Assembly: GCA_001970855.1 (NCBI GenBank)
Contig: LSSN01002980.1
Span: 1 to 29,266 of the forward strand
Length of the DNA: 29,266 nucleotides
DNA from: Smittium culicis
Taxonomy: Eukaryota; Kickxellomycota; Harpellomycetes; Harpellales; Legeriomycetaceae
Direction: 5' to 3'
Positions 8,512 through 20,390 of the stretch are shown here, in pieces. A program made the position numbers and the translations under genes. Within the stretch, counting starts at the first letter, position 1. Every line of letters starts with the position of its first letter. Under the pieces are notes generated by a model, which worked only from the letters and a program-made list of their open reading frames with translations, was not told where the DNA came from and did no database searches.

Positions 8512-11500
8512 AAATTGTAATCCTCTTTTAGTTTAAGATTATTAAACATTCATCGAAAGAGTATAAGAAATAGTAAATACTCGGTTTTTTCAAGCAACCC
8601 CACCTTCGCTGATCAATATCCTTCCACACTCACCAATAATTGATTCAATATTGATTAAAATATACAATTTAATAATTTACTACTACTTATACATTATTTG
8701 AAAATTCATATATAAAACTCTCAAAATTAGTTAGATAAAAATAACATTAATGAATATATTAGCTCAATAAATATTTGTTAAATTTCTGGCTGTAAAATAG
8801 TCAAATATCATATTAAATTAAACTTAATACATTCGCTGTTAAGTTATTTGCTTTTCTTAGGGATATTTTAAATAATAATGCATTCAATTTACGTCACTAC
8901 ACATTATTATTGATAAATGAAATTCACATAATTACCCTCTATACAAAATTGATAATTGTTTCTCAATATGAATCAAAACTGCATTATCAATAAACTTCCC
9001 GTTTAAAACAAAAATATGAATCAAAAACTGTATATATCATGTTTAAAATCGGATCTAATTTATAAGTTCCATTCTTTAAAAAATATATATAATCATTAAT
9101 GCATGAAAATTTTCAAAAATCGCGCTATATTTAAAATTAAATCAAATATAGAAATTAAAGGCGATATAAGATATAATTTAACTCATTTAAATAGTTTATT
9201 GAATTTTCCAATGTTAAAAGAATTTATCACAATAAATTTTACATTTCCCTTATTAATAAAATAATTTTTTATTTTAAACTAAAAATAAAAAAAGTTAGCT
9301 ATCAATTTATAAAAATTAAAATTAATTGAGAAAGTTATATCAACTTTTAGTATAATTTAAATAAAAAAAAAAATAAAGAAATATAGATACTATCCAAGAA
9401 ATATTAATATGTAATTATTTATTATTAAATAAAAATATCACGCTTATAGTATCCTTGTTTGGATCTATATTTAACATATGACACATCTCAGTTTTTATTT
9501 ATGCATAAGATTTTTTTAATTACTAAAAAAACCTTTATTTTTTTTCTTTATTTAAATCTCAGGGAAAATATTTTATTAATTATCTTGCTAGTTTATCTTT
9601 AAAATAAAATAAAAATCCACCTTCCAAAATTTATTCAAACTCTTATTTTAACCTTTATTAATATAATAATACCTATTAAAGTTGAGCATATGATATATAA
9701 ACACCAGAAAAATTCAAATAACTGCTTTTTAATGGGAAATATTTGTGCCAAGAACAAGTATAAATTTTTAAATTGTTAAAAAAAACCTATTTTAGAAAAT
9801 TTTATAAAATTTTTAATGAGTCATCGTTCATATTCACCTCTATTAATATAAGTTAGTATAATGCTAATGTCATATAGAAATTAGATTAATAACCTCTTAA
9901 AATCCAAATATATCTTTCATTTGCATTCAAAGTTTTTCCGAAATAACAATTTATACCATCGAAGTTTTATAAAAACCCATTTTTAGGTCTATATATTCAA
10001 ATTGGCTTTAAAAACTATATATTATACTTCATGTTAATCTCAAACTGTGTTTGATAAAATAACGAATAAAAATCTGAACAAAGCTATTGTATCATAATAA
10101 CGTGTCTAAAAAAGCCTAAATAAATCAATTCTTAGATTACAATAATAACATCACGAAAAGTCTCTGGGTTATTTAGAATTAATTATATATTTTAAATAAT
10201 CTTTAAATCAGAAAATATCTTTAATCCAGTTTCGAGGCCTAAATCAATAAAACTATTCGATAAAAATATATTATAATCAAAACTAGAATATCTTTTTCTA
10301 CTATAAGGACAGGAGTAATATCTATAGCCTCTAAAAATATTTGGTATAGATAACAGTCATAATTTTTGTGAAATCAATTTTCTTAATATTATAAAATTAA
10401 TAATAATATATGATTGGTCAATAAGAATAATAGATCCGATAATATGACAGCATATAGATCAAATTAAAAAATAAAAGAATTAAATAAAACCTTTTTGATA
10501 TATTCTCTTGATTGATAGCTCTTTTTTTTCGCATGGAACAATAAAATGGGGTTTTTTGTGTAATTTTATTGATCTATTAGTGGATACATTTTTTCTGAAT
10601 TGTGCTTAGATTCCAAAATCGGAATAAGCTCCACTATTTATACAAGTTTTTTTTCAGCTATTTATCATATATATAAAGTTCTTAGAGAAAAATAAAAACA
10701 AGACTTCATGGAGAGCTTATCATAAAAATAGATGGACACTTTTGTATAAGAGTAAAAAATATTTTTACACCAAATCAAATATTTTCATGCGCTGGTTATG
10801 TGTATTAAATTTCATATTTTCTGTTTATTTTCCTCTTTTCCTATTATGTTTAATAAAATGTTTTATATAATGACTTTTGAGTGGATTTGAACTTTTATAA
10901 ATTTATTTCTCTTTCAAGTAGTATATAATATACCCTTATAAAATTACCAAATTCCGGATAAAACACAAATTTATACAAACCATATTATTTTTATTATCTA
11001 TTGATCAAGATTTATTGTTTTATTATATTTTTTGATAAATTCTATCAATTAAATATTATTTTTTTTAATTTTTATAACTAAAAAAATATAATTTCTTAAT
11101 TAAACGTTTCAAAACAAGAGAAATTAATTTTTCTCAGCTCTACTTATTGAATATAAAACAACAGATATCTTATTAGAAGCTGAAATTTGATTAAAATATA
11201 AGGAGTATAAGTTATAATTTTTTTTTTTTATGTCGATATACATTTTTTTCTAACATTAGAATAATTTTACAGGGTGTAATATGATATTTGACAGAGAAAA
11301 TTCTGATTTTAAAGCTGTGGATGACCAAATTCACAAAGCCTTTATTTTTCTGAAATTCATGAGCTCATAGAAAAATTAAAGCTGTTAAATTTTTTTTGGT
11401 AAATATTTTTTCAGATCCTATTTATTCTATCGATTTTTCGTTTAGAAATTTTATTAAAAAGTGTCAGAGCGTCTGTAATCTTAATATTTTATGTATACAA

Positions 11501-14500
11501 GGCCTAAGTTCTCTTCTTAACTAAAGAAGTATACAAATTTTATTTCCTTGGTACTAATTGTTTGTTTTTTTTTTGGAATTATTGCTGATTTCATATACTG
11601 TAACAGAAAATTTATTATATTTTTTGGGTTATTTAAATTTTAATTATATTTTAATATCCAAAGTAAAATGAACTTTCTTGGATTCCAAGATATTTCTTTT
11701 TTATTTCAATTTTATTTTTCTGACCTTCATTTTTCAATATTTCTCTTTTTATTTTTTTATTTAAATACCATATTTTTTTTTTATCATAATATAAAAACAT
11801 TTTGTATTATATTTCCATTATTTTATGTTATTCATTACTTATGATTTCGAAAATTTTTGAACCGTTTCGGAATTTTATGATTTTATTCTTATTTATTATC
11901 ATATAATTTACTATTTTCGCAGAATTTTCATAGTTATTTGCTGAATATTTTATTGTATTAAAAGTATTTATTTTCTCATTTTTGATGGCTAGTATTTCTG
12001 ATTTATTTAAATTTTTATGCAAAAAAATATTATAAAATTTATTTCTAGTATAAGTAACTCAATTTAATTTAATTTCTCGTCGTCTTTATAGCTGATGATT
12101 AAAATTTCCAGAATTATTTTATACATAATTTTTCAAAAAAAAAATTTTTTTTTACTCTTTTGCTGCACATATAATAATTTACGATGTTTGTTTTATTATT
12201 TTTGTAAGATTGAATATAATATAATTTTTGACTCATTGATTCATGAGCCATATAAGACTAGATTTTTTTTGTGTCATTTTTATTTATACCTTTTAATAAT
12301 TATGTTTTTATTTTTGGTTCGATGTCCAGTATATCATCCCTCCACACTTTTTTCATTTTTATTAATGTCTTTTATGCAGCTATATTTTTTCTTCCGTTCC
12401 AAATACAGGATCATATTTCTCTTTTAACGATTAAATATATATTCTTCGAATGGGAAAAAATGAGACATAAACAACAGTTTTGGCAAAATTAGTAAATTTT
12501 TTAGCAGTAAATTTTCTATAATTCAGGTTGAATATCATACTTATTTAAAGATTTTATTCATTAAAAAAAAGTATATTTTTCTTATTCTATATTATAATTC
12601 GGCTATTATGACCTAATTATGTAATGCAAAATTATAATCTAGTGGATTAATAGCTTAATTTGGTATATATTTATGGATTAAATTGGTTGGGTTTTTTAAT
12701 TATTGCGCGATTGAATAGTTGATTTTTTTAATAATCGCGTGATTCAATTGTTATGACGAAATTCCAGAATGCATAATTCTAATTTAATCTAATTTTAATT
12801 TTAATATTTTAATTATTTTAGCTTTTTTATATTATTTTTGCTTTGATTTTAGTATTTTTTTTTCTTACTGTTTTCTATAAGATGTCAAGTGTTTTCCAGA
12901 AAAAATAATATTTATTTTATAAAAATTGTCTAAATTTGACGAAAAAAATCGAGCTATATTAACAAATAATGATACTTATAGTCGGTTTATTAATATAACT
13001 GACATTCAATAAGATAAAATTCAAATATAAGAGCAAATAATTATTGGATATTAATTATCGATGGAATTTTATTTCAAAACCAAGCTCCAGTTTTACATTC
13101 TATTTTTTTTGTTATAAAACTTATTATGGATACAGCTGAATTTCCACTTTTGGATAATTATGTTTTTCAATTAGTTTTATTTCCCTTATTTTTATCTTTA
13201 AGATAATATATACTTTAAACTGACATTTTTAATATATTTATTTGTATTATAAGTAAGATTTTAATATAAAATAAGTACTATGAGTGTTTTTTTTTGCTAA
13301 TTTTTTAGAGGAAAAACAATTATATAAAAAATAACTACGGACACAAATTTTCCATCACTCAAACTAGGATTTCAGGATATATGATCTATAGCATTCTTTT
13401 TAAGAAAATTTTCACTTTTTTCATTTATGTTTTCTTATAAAAAAATTTCAATAATGATTTTAAATATTTTTCTTATTTTCACTTTTATACTCTTCTGATA
13501 ATCGCCATAATTGAAATTTAATTCAACTCTTTCTGTATATGTTTTCTATATTCTATCTTCATTTTTATTTGTTTCTTATTATTATTTTTTTTTTCCCCTT
13601 TGTGGATTAAATTTTATCGATAAAATTTCACTACTTTTAATATTATTCTATTTTTTAGGAATACCGCTTAATTTTTATTTAATTTTTATTAATATTCATA
13701 AGCATTAATAATTTTATTAGTGGGTATTTTTTCCCCTTTATATATATTTGTGGTTTTATTATTAGTATATTTATTTTAAATCATATGTTATATAAAAACT
13801 TTCATGGAATAATACGGCTATCAATGAACTAAAATTTATTTAGGCCTATAGAAGGCTATTTATATTTAATTTAAGAATCAATTAAATAAACCTAAAAAAA
13901 TATTTTGAATTTTATTAAATACCTTATTAATAATTTTCCGTAAAAAAAAATTTAAATACTTATATAGCTATATTCTAAATTTAAGTAAAATACAACTAAA
14001 AATCACTCATTATTAGCAAATATAAAACATTTTTTATTCATTTTTACTTATATTAATAAAATGAAATTTTTTCTGTAAATTTGATAAAAGGATTTAAATT
14101 AAATTTAATTGTTTTTTTTTATTTGAATGGACTATTTCAGCTCAATAGATGATAAAAATCCACCAACTTTATTTTTTCTCCACATATACTTTCTCTCCTG
14201 TCTATAAAAACTGTTTATAATGATGATAAATTTCAAAATTCTCAAGGTAAAAGCTAAAAGCAGTCTTTTATTTCTCTTTTATTCAATAAATTCGATCTAA
14301 TTGATATTTAATATTGGTAATTGTGTCTTTAATTCTTTTTATTCTGAATAGATATAATAACGTAAAATATTTGGTGTGCTTGCTTTTTAAAAAGTCTCTT
14401 TGAGTTTCTTTTTTCTTTGTGACTTTTTCTTATAAAATGATTCCACTATTTATTCTTTGATTCTCTTTTTATTATTTTATGAAGCGAATTTCACCTCAGC

Positions 14501-15370
14501 TGTGATATTTTTAGTAATATTTAAATATGTGATCTATAAGATAATCATATTTTTCTTATATTAGGAAAAATATTACTGTTCTATGAAAATAATAAAGCCA
14601 TTAAATATAAATTTTCTCTACTATGGAATGTAAAATTACATAAGTAGCTATTATAAATGAATGAGTAAATAAATAAATACCTAAAGTTTCTTTATTGATA
14701 TAAAAATCTGTTTATCTTTTTCTTAACTAAATTCTTTTTTGTATAGTAAATGCAACATTTAGTATTTAAGCTAAGTATTTTACATAGTTATTTCGATTTA
14801 CTTCTCTTAAATTGAGTTAAATAGTAATATTAAAATTTATGTTTATTAACTTAATATAAACATTTTAAATTAAAAACCTAATAATACTGTCCATTTTCAA
14901 CTAAAAAATTAAGAAAAAATAATAATGATTTAAATTCTATCGTCTTATATAAAGAATTTATTTGAAATAAAAGCTTTCAATTTAATATAAACCGGTATTT
15001 CACAATAATAGTATTTAAAGAATGTAGTGAAATATTTATCAAATAGTGTTTTTTTATTAATTTTTAGATCAATATAAGTTTTGCTATATTTTATTAACAA
15101 TTATAAATATGAATAATTACTGGGAAATATATAAAAATTGTTACTGGAGAATAGAAATAAAGCAGTCCTAATGGCGTAAAAGCCTAAATTCGTTGGTGTG
15201 ATCTAGTAAAAATCAAACATTAAAGAGATAAAATAACGGTTTAAGGTGTTGTTTTATAATATGATTTACAAAATTATAAAATATTATCTCTTATAAATAT
15301 TGATAGTCGGAGATATTGGACATTTATTCTTTATTTTTTTTTTTTAGAGAAATGTAAATCTATCATTTTT
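8512..15370. other. Gene-poor AT-rich region
   Basis: Nearly 7 kb in which I recognise no gene, RNA or complete mobile element. It is dominated by poly(A)/poly(T) runs and TA-rich sequence. Open frames of 60-110 codons (11828-12022 minus, 12095-12427 plus, 12271-12492 plus, 13511-13708 plus) consist almost entirely of Phe, Ile, Leu, Tyr, Lys and Asn. That is what translated AT-rich noncoding DNA looks like, and none shows a domain. An imperfect tandem duplication of ~32 bases lies at 12691-12755. A spliced gene with short exons could still be hidden here. Confidence 0.6.
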
Positions 15371-15428
15371 TTAATCCTTTCCCGTTCAAATCTCTTTAAA
15401 TGAATCAAAAGTATTGACCCGCTTATAA
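15371..15428 (+). mobile_element. Left arm of interrupted inverted-repeat element, copy C
   Basis: TTAATCCTTTCCCGTTCAAA followed by TCTCTTTAAATGAATC matches the left ends of copies A, D (reverse-complemented) and F. The match fades at about 15428, near TTATAA, where the LINE-derived sequence begins. With the right arm (about 16288-16427) it totals about 198 bp, the length of an intact copy. The exact break point is uncertain by tens of bases. Confidence 0.55.
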
Positions 15429-15490
15429 AATTTTTTATAAGGAGCTTATTGAAACAAGTTTAAAATACATATAAAACTAATTTAAAAATA

Positions 15491-16282
15491 TTATATAAAA
15501 AATTCGCTCAGCCAACCCTTCTTCGTACCTTTTAGGCGTCGAGTGAAGGAGATTGGTAAAAATTTTATTCTCTCGAGGATCAATTTTCGGTGCAATGAGA
15601 TGACCTCCAGAAATTTTGCTGTTTCCAACACAATTTTGGTGACCGGAGTGTCGGAACCTTGGTAGATCGCCAACGAGCTAAGTTTTAACTCATCACCCAG
15701 GAGCTTACCAACTAACATCTGCGAGATTGAAAAAGGCGTAAGATTACTGAGCTGCAGGCTCAGTATGGGCGTTTTTTCTCTAATATATGGCCCTGTAGTG
15801 TTCCACCGTACCGCTGTCCAACGTCCGCAGTCCAGGAGTATGTGCTCTACAGTTTCAGGTGTTTTCATTTTGCAGAATGGGCATTCATTTTTGTACGCCT
15901 CATCAATAATGCGCGCACTGACCATGCGCTGTGCTGTCCAGTATGCGCCGATTCTAATTTTGACTATGTGTAGCAAACTTTTTTGACGCTCAGGGTATTT
16001 GAGCTCCAGGTCCATCGAGTTAGATTGGTTCCGACCGTATACTTTTCTCATCTACTGTGGTATCATTGATTTGTCGTTTTTCAGTGCTTTGTCATATAGA
16101 GTTTTTTCGGTTGACCCGCGCATCAAATTTTTATTGAGATTCAGCATGGGATTATTAATTAGATCAGATATCCATTTTCTGGAGTTGCTTCATTTATGGT
16201 ATTCTTGTTCGCGTGCTAAGGAGGACTTGGTATTTATTTGAGTAATGCCTAGCTCGGTCCTCAATCTATTCATTGGCCCGTT
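15491..16282 (-). pseudogene. Tail of a decayed non-LTR (LINE-type) retrotransposon reverse transcriptase
   Basis: The minus strand encodes the C-terminal end of a LINE open reading frame 2. An open part (ATG 16051 to TAA 15491, 186 codons) contains a CCHC zinc finger of the RT-associated type (zf-RVT), CPFC-x9-H-x4-C at residues 57-75, preceded by basic/aromatic sequence. In the same frame upstream, to about 16282, the text continues as family-like sequence (MNRLRTELGITQINT..., RKWISDLI). It is interrupted by TGA at 16190-16192, where a Trp codon is likely the ancestral state, and by TAG at 16052-16054. The catalytic RT core and endonuclease are absent, so this is a 5'-truncated dead copy. 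Its base composition is richer in G+C than its surroundings. It lies inside a split inverted-repeat element, so it probably arrived by insertion. Confidence 0.8.
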
Positions 16283-16427
16283 TATAATTTATAAGCAATT
16301 TTATTATTTGCTATTAATTTACAATATTCCGATATTTCTTAAGGCTTCGGAATTAAAGTATTTTAATTAAGTACAGTTGGATAGATTTGATAGATCAAAA
16401 ATAGTCTACCCCCAGTGAAAGGGTTAA
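16281..16427 (+). mobile_element. Right arm of interrupted inverted-repeat element, copy C
   Basis: From ATTTATAAGCAATTTTATT to the terminal GAAAGGGTTAA this stretch matches reverse-complemented copy D almost base for base through the core (TTCTTAAGGCCTCGGAATTA in D, TTCTTAAGGCTTCGGAATTA here). It also has the TAGATCAAAAATAGTCTACC motif before the right end. The terminal TTAA is at 16424-16427. The missing left ~58 bases are found at 15371-15428, on the other side of the LINE remnant. TTATAA-like sequence near both junctions could be the remains of a LINE target-site duplication. Confidence 0.6.
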
Positions 16428-17451
16428 AATAAATTAAATATATAAATGCCTAAAAAATCAATAACTCGAAACAAAACTAAATAATGCTTTGACAATTTTT
16501 ATACTATAAAAAAAATCTCCACTAGACAATATAAGTTTATTTTTTTGAAAATATGGTCCATTCTAAATATAGTTTTTTTTGATGTGAAAAAAGCCAAGTT
16601 ATATACTAGAAAATTATTGAATTTTTATAGATTTCCAGTTGCAAAGCTATGATATCTTCTTCAGCATAATGAATAAACGTTTTTATTCAATGAGAGTTAT
16701 TACAAAATAAAATGAGAATTATAGAATTGAATTTAAACAACTGATTTCGATCATATGACTAGTAATTTCTAAGCTAAAATATAGCTGAGAAATTTTTGTA
16801 ATAGTCAATTAAAAAGGAATGGAGGTTTTTATAGGCTATTTTCTGCTAAGAAAAATTTAACATTTTAAACCGACATATTACGTATACATCAACTTTTATT
16901 ATCCCATTTTCTGTAAAATTTATATCGACGCGAGATTCTTTTGAGAAGTGTATCTTAAATTAAATCTTTGTTACTCATCTGCTTTTTTTTCAATTTTTAA
17001 ATTTCATTAAAAAATGCAATCGAAAAGTTGTCTGATTAGTCAATGATAAAATCCAATTCTCATTAGCAAATATAATTCTTAAAAAAAATGAGTTTCGCAA
17101 ATCCTAAGAATTGCCCAAATATTGTAGAATAATTTCAAATAGCGCTTTTAAACGACACTAAGCCCTAATTGATTCAATAAAATTGTTAGATAAAGAATTA
17201 TTTTTATTGAATGCTATAATTACTAGCCAGTTTCATGAGGAAAAAATAAATTGCAAATGAGTATTAGATAATCCTTTTCAATAGAAAATGTTAAAGCAAT
17301 GGAGAATAAATTTAGTTATTTAGAAACTGAAGTTTCTAATTTACATAATATTATTTACGTAAAAAATCTCACCTGTAAATAAATGTATCGAATAGGAATA
17401 AAGATTTGATTATTTTTTATCATTTATAAACTGTTTTAAATAGTTTACAAT
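16428..17451. other. AT-rich intergenic region downstream of the acetyltransferase gene
   Basis: About 1 kb with no recognised gene. A 36-codon plus-strand open frame ending at 17382 contains heptad-like charged sequence but has no family match known to me and is too short to call. The right-hand end should contain the 3' untranslated region and polyadenylation signals of the minus-strand acetyltransferase gene, but no specific signal can be assigned. Confidence 0.5.
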
Positions 17452-18426
17452 TTACAAAGAAATGCTTAATATTTCATAACCGTACTGGGGAGAATCAGAT
17501 TCATAATCAGGAGATATTTCGTCCTCAAGGAAACCGTTTTTTGCGTAGAAATATCTTGCATTTGTATTTGCTTTAATATAGGTTTGGTAATATCAGCAGA
17601 ATAAATAAAATAATGAGCTTACAAAGATTAAAATAAATAATGAGACGAGTAATCTTACCCTTGAAGTTTGTCAGCATAAGCTTTTCCATTTTATTGTATT
17701 TACCAATGTTTACCATTGCTTCAATTAAACATTTTCCCAAACCTTTTCTACTATACTCGGGTCTTATTTGAATCTCGTAGCTTATTTTTATCATTAAATA
17801 AAACTTGGCGAATTACTTTATGACAAACACAGGAACAATGTTTTTCTGACATAAAAAGCGAAAAATAAGCAAAAAAAATGATAGAAAATTAATACTTACC
17901 AATACAGCACAGGAATATCATGTTCGTAAATAGTTTCTTCGAAAGAAAAATCGAAAGAAGAGAATCCAACAACAGTTTTATTTTTGGAGGTAATTATTAT
18001 TACCCTCATTGTATCTGCAAAAATCTCTTGTTTTTTGCTAAGGTCATCCCAAATTATTGAATCAACATTGTAGCTAAATTTAAATAATAATTTTTAGTGA
18101 GGTAATTAAATTTATAATTAATATTATATGGGGGGCGCTTTTAAAAATAAGTATAATCGGATAAGGGATACTAACAAGTGTTTGACGTTTTTCTTTGTGA
18201 TTTCGAAGATTGATTTCTGTTTCCATTCTTCGAGATCCAAAATTGGTCTATATTCAATATCGAAATCTCGTTGATTTATAAAAGCATTGCTAATTATTTC
18301 AGAATATTCGTTTTTTGACTAATAAAAAAAAGATTAAATTTAGCTGATATTAATAAGATATGAAGTATTTAATTGGTTTACCTCATATGCCTTTTTGATT
18401 TTTAAAACATCCGTGGATCTCTTCAT
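17452..18426 (-). CDS. NAA40: N-alpha-acetyltransferase 40 (NatD) homolog, five exons, 200 aa
   Basis: Minus-strand gene rebuilt from splice sites: exons 18382-18426, 18176-18318, 17900-18073, 17659-17780 and 17452-17570. Introns of 63, 102, 119 and 88 nt all start GT and end AG, and the joined exons give exactly 200 codons plus TAA. NatD transfers acetyl from acetyl-CoA to the N-terminal Ser of histones H4 and H2A. Family marks seen are a TK.NV..FY segment near residue 60, LYCYEIQI (119-126, with the Tyr-Glu typical of the family), the acetyl-CoA loop SRKGLG (131-136), KMEKLMLTNFK followed by NTNARYFY, and YEIL (193-196) near the C-terminus. The Cys and Phe codons that best fit the family are created only by splicing, which supports the junctions. 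In the Q/R-x-x-G-x-G/A loop the first residue is Ser. It is shorter than I recall for animal and yeast relatives (about 240-285 aa). The start ATG has A at -3 and no upstream exon was found. Confidence 0.85.
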
Positions 18427-20220
18427 ATTTAGCACTATAATTAAATAGATAAAAATATACTCGAGGTTTTTCGCTATTACAGATAAAACAAAGCGACTGC
18501 AAAATTAAATATAAACAATTTCTAAATAGTTTGAACAAATTGGCTTTTTTTTTTTAAATTTTGTTTATTACATTTACTCAGTGTTGTGATAATACGTAGA
18601 AAATCATTTTTAGAACAAATTCTATTTAACGCTTAACTCAGTTTTATTGGCTAGGTGAACTTTGTGAATTTATTACTGGAAATCTAATTACGAATCACTT
18701 TGCCGTGAATGCCCCAATCCTTACATATACGTATAGATCATTCGTAAGTATCAAAGTCAGGTAAATTATAAATTTCGGATAGCTGCTTGTTTAGTGATGA
18801 TCGGGTTAAATAGGACTTTTAAACTTGTGAAAAAATTTATTTATAAAGATAAATAAACTAAAAGAGTGTACTTTATAGAAGAATTGGTCTTGGAATGGTA
18901 GTTTTTTTTTGAGGAAAAAAAAATTAATCTAGCAAAATAAATATTTAAAAGAGCAGGTTATGTTTGCTATTATAGAATAATTATTTTTACTATTAGGATC
19001 AAATAGGGATAATTTTTTGTTCAGGCATTATAATCTATTGAAAAAATAAATATAATCAATTATGCGACTGAATTTTGACGATAAATATGAGTGTGTTTTT
19101 ACAATTTTTTCAAACACTATAAAGAAATTATTATAAACGTATAATACCAACTACAGCCACATATTGAATCTCAAATATGATAATGCAATGACTAAGCTTA
19201 TGTAAAGAAAAATAGCTCCGCTCCTTCTAAGAATATCCCATATGTTATTAATAATATTTCAATATTGAATGTTTCATATTTATATAATCTGTTTCGCGTA
19301 TATATCAATTATTTCATAAAATTAGTTAATGTTTCATGTTTATGGTACGGGGTATCCTTTTTTAAATCATGATTAATATATACTTTATTAATAGTATACA
19401 TACTATTTAAGTGCCACTTATCTTTTTGTTGAGACTTTACCTAGTATTCTCTCTTGCAAATTTTATATAAATGCAGGTAAATTTCACAATTTTCAAATCT
19501 TTGTCTTTCTTCTCGTTGGAATTTATGGCAATAAAGATTGGTCGCTTATAGCGACAATTAAACTTTTATTATTACCTGGATATAGTTTATAAAACGAGCT
19601 ACTCGATACATCAAATACGCTTTTCGCGCTATTGGTTCCAATGAAAGCGGCTCCCTAAATGCTTATCAATTCGAAAATAGAGCTCGAAAAGTAAAACGGG
19701 TTAAACTTTAAAACCTTAGATTCAAATAGTCAATTATAGCGAGCGTAGAAAATTTTAGATTGAAAAAAAAGAATTATTATGCGGGCCATCAAGTATATTA
19801 TGATTTATTATCTCAAAAGATAATTTATTTATATCATACATATAAATTTATGATAAACTTTTTTACGCTTGTTAAAGAAAACTTCAATTATGAATCAAAA
19901 TAATTTTTTCGCTATTGATCAAATGGAATTAAATAGTCAATTGACTACAAGCTACCAACTTATACTCGGAAAATATGATATTATACAATTATATCTGGTT
20001 CAAAATATGATAGAATACCAAATATAAATGATAATAACTCAGTTCACGTTATTAAAAAAAAAGTGATCCCATCGAATTTTTAAATTCTATTAATAGATAG
20101 ATATTTGAATTTTTTAAGAATATTATACTCAAGAAATAAATTTGGGCAATTTACTCATAATTTTGACTGTATATAAAAATTAGACAGGATGGTGATACAA
20201 CAATAAATATTGCTTAGTAA
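18427..20220. other. Intergenic region upstream of NAA40, with possible decayed coding patches
   Basis: The first ~150 bases (18427-18570) should contain the NAA40 promoter; poly(T) and AT-rich runs are present but no box is certain. Slightly less AT-rich patches at about 18630-18770 and 19500-19780 contain short open frames (about 45 codons at 18631-18765 plus) whose translations look protein-like but match nothing I know. They may be debris of mobile elements. No intact gene is supported. Confidence 0.45.
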
Positions 20221-20390
20221 AACGTCGCATTTTTGAGATATTAAAACTTCACATCTATATGAAATTAAAGTAAAATCAATGAAGGGGAAACGAAATAGAT
20301 AGATGATTTACTGCAGAACATACAATAGCGATTCCATTGGTGCTGATAACGCCAAAAATTTAGTTGTAGTGTTGAATAGTTTGGTTTATT
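20221..20390 (+). pseudogene. Possible relic of a Ty1/copia-type pol (RT-RNase H region)
   Basis: Read in shifting frames, this stretch gives VAFLRY(stop)NFTS, resembling the copia ...R.LRYLK.T motif at the end of reverse transcriptase. About 27 codons later it gives YNSDSIGADNAKNLVV, resembling the copia RNase H start (YSDSDW.GD...RKS.SG). The order and spacing of the two motifs fit copia elements. Stops and frame changes throughout mean it is dead if real. No long terminal repeats were found. This is a weak pattern match by eye. Confidence 0.3.

Noticed and set aside
11828..12022. 64-codon minus-strand frame rich in Asn, Lys and Ile
   Set aside because: Same low-complexity composition as surrounding AT-rich sequence; no domain.
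12317..12330. GGTTCGATGTCC resembling a tRNA B box
   Set aside because: Departs from the canonical GGTTCRANYCC pattern and no A box or cloverleaf could be drawn around it.
12095..12492. Two overlapping plus-strand frames (110 and 73 codons) rich in Phe, Ile and Tyr
   Set aside because: Typical of T-rich noncoding DNA; they overlap each other in different frames and show no organised membrane-protein pattern beyond T-richness.
13511..13708. 65-codon plus-strand hydrophobic frame
   Set aside because: T-rich noncoding translation; no start context or family support.
15765..16241. Plus-strand frames of 73 and 80 codons opposite the LINE remnant
   Set aside because: They are antisense shadows of the LINE coding sequence, which carries the zinc-finger motif on the minus strand.
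17272..17382. 36-codon plus-strand frame with heptad-like sequence
   Set aside because: Too short, no start codon context and no recognised family; cannot be separated from chance.
19541..19555. Perfect 6-bp hairpin GTCGCT-TAT-AGCGAC
   Set aside because: Short stem without extension, T-run or conserved context; expected by chance in a window of this size.
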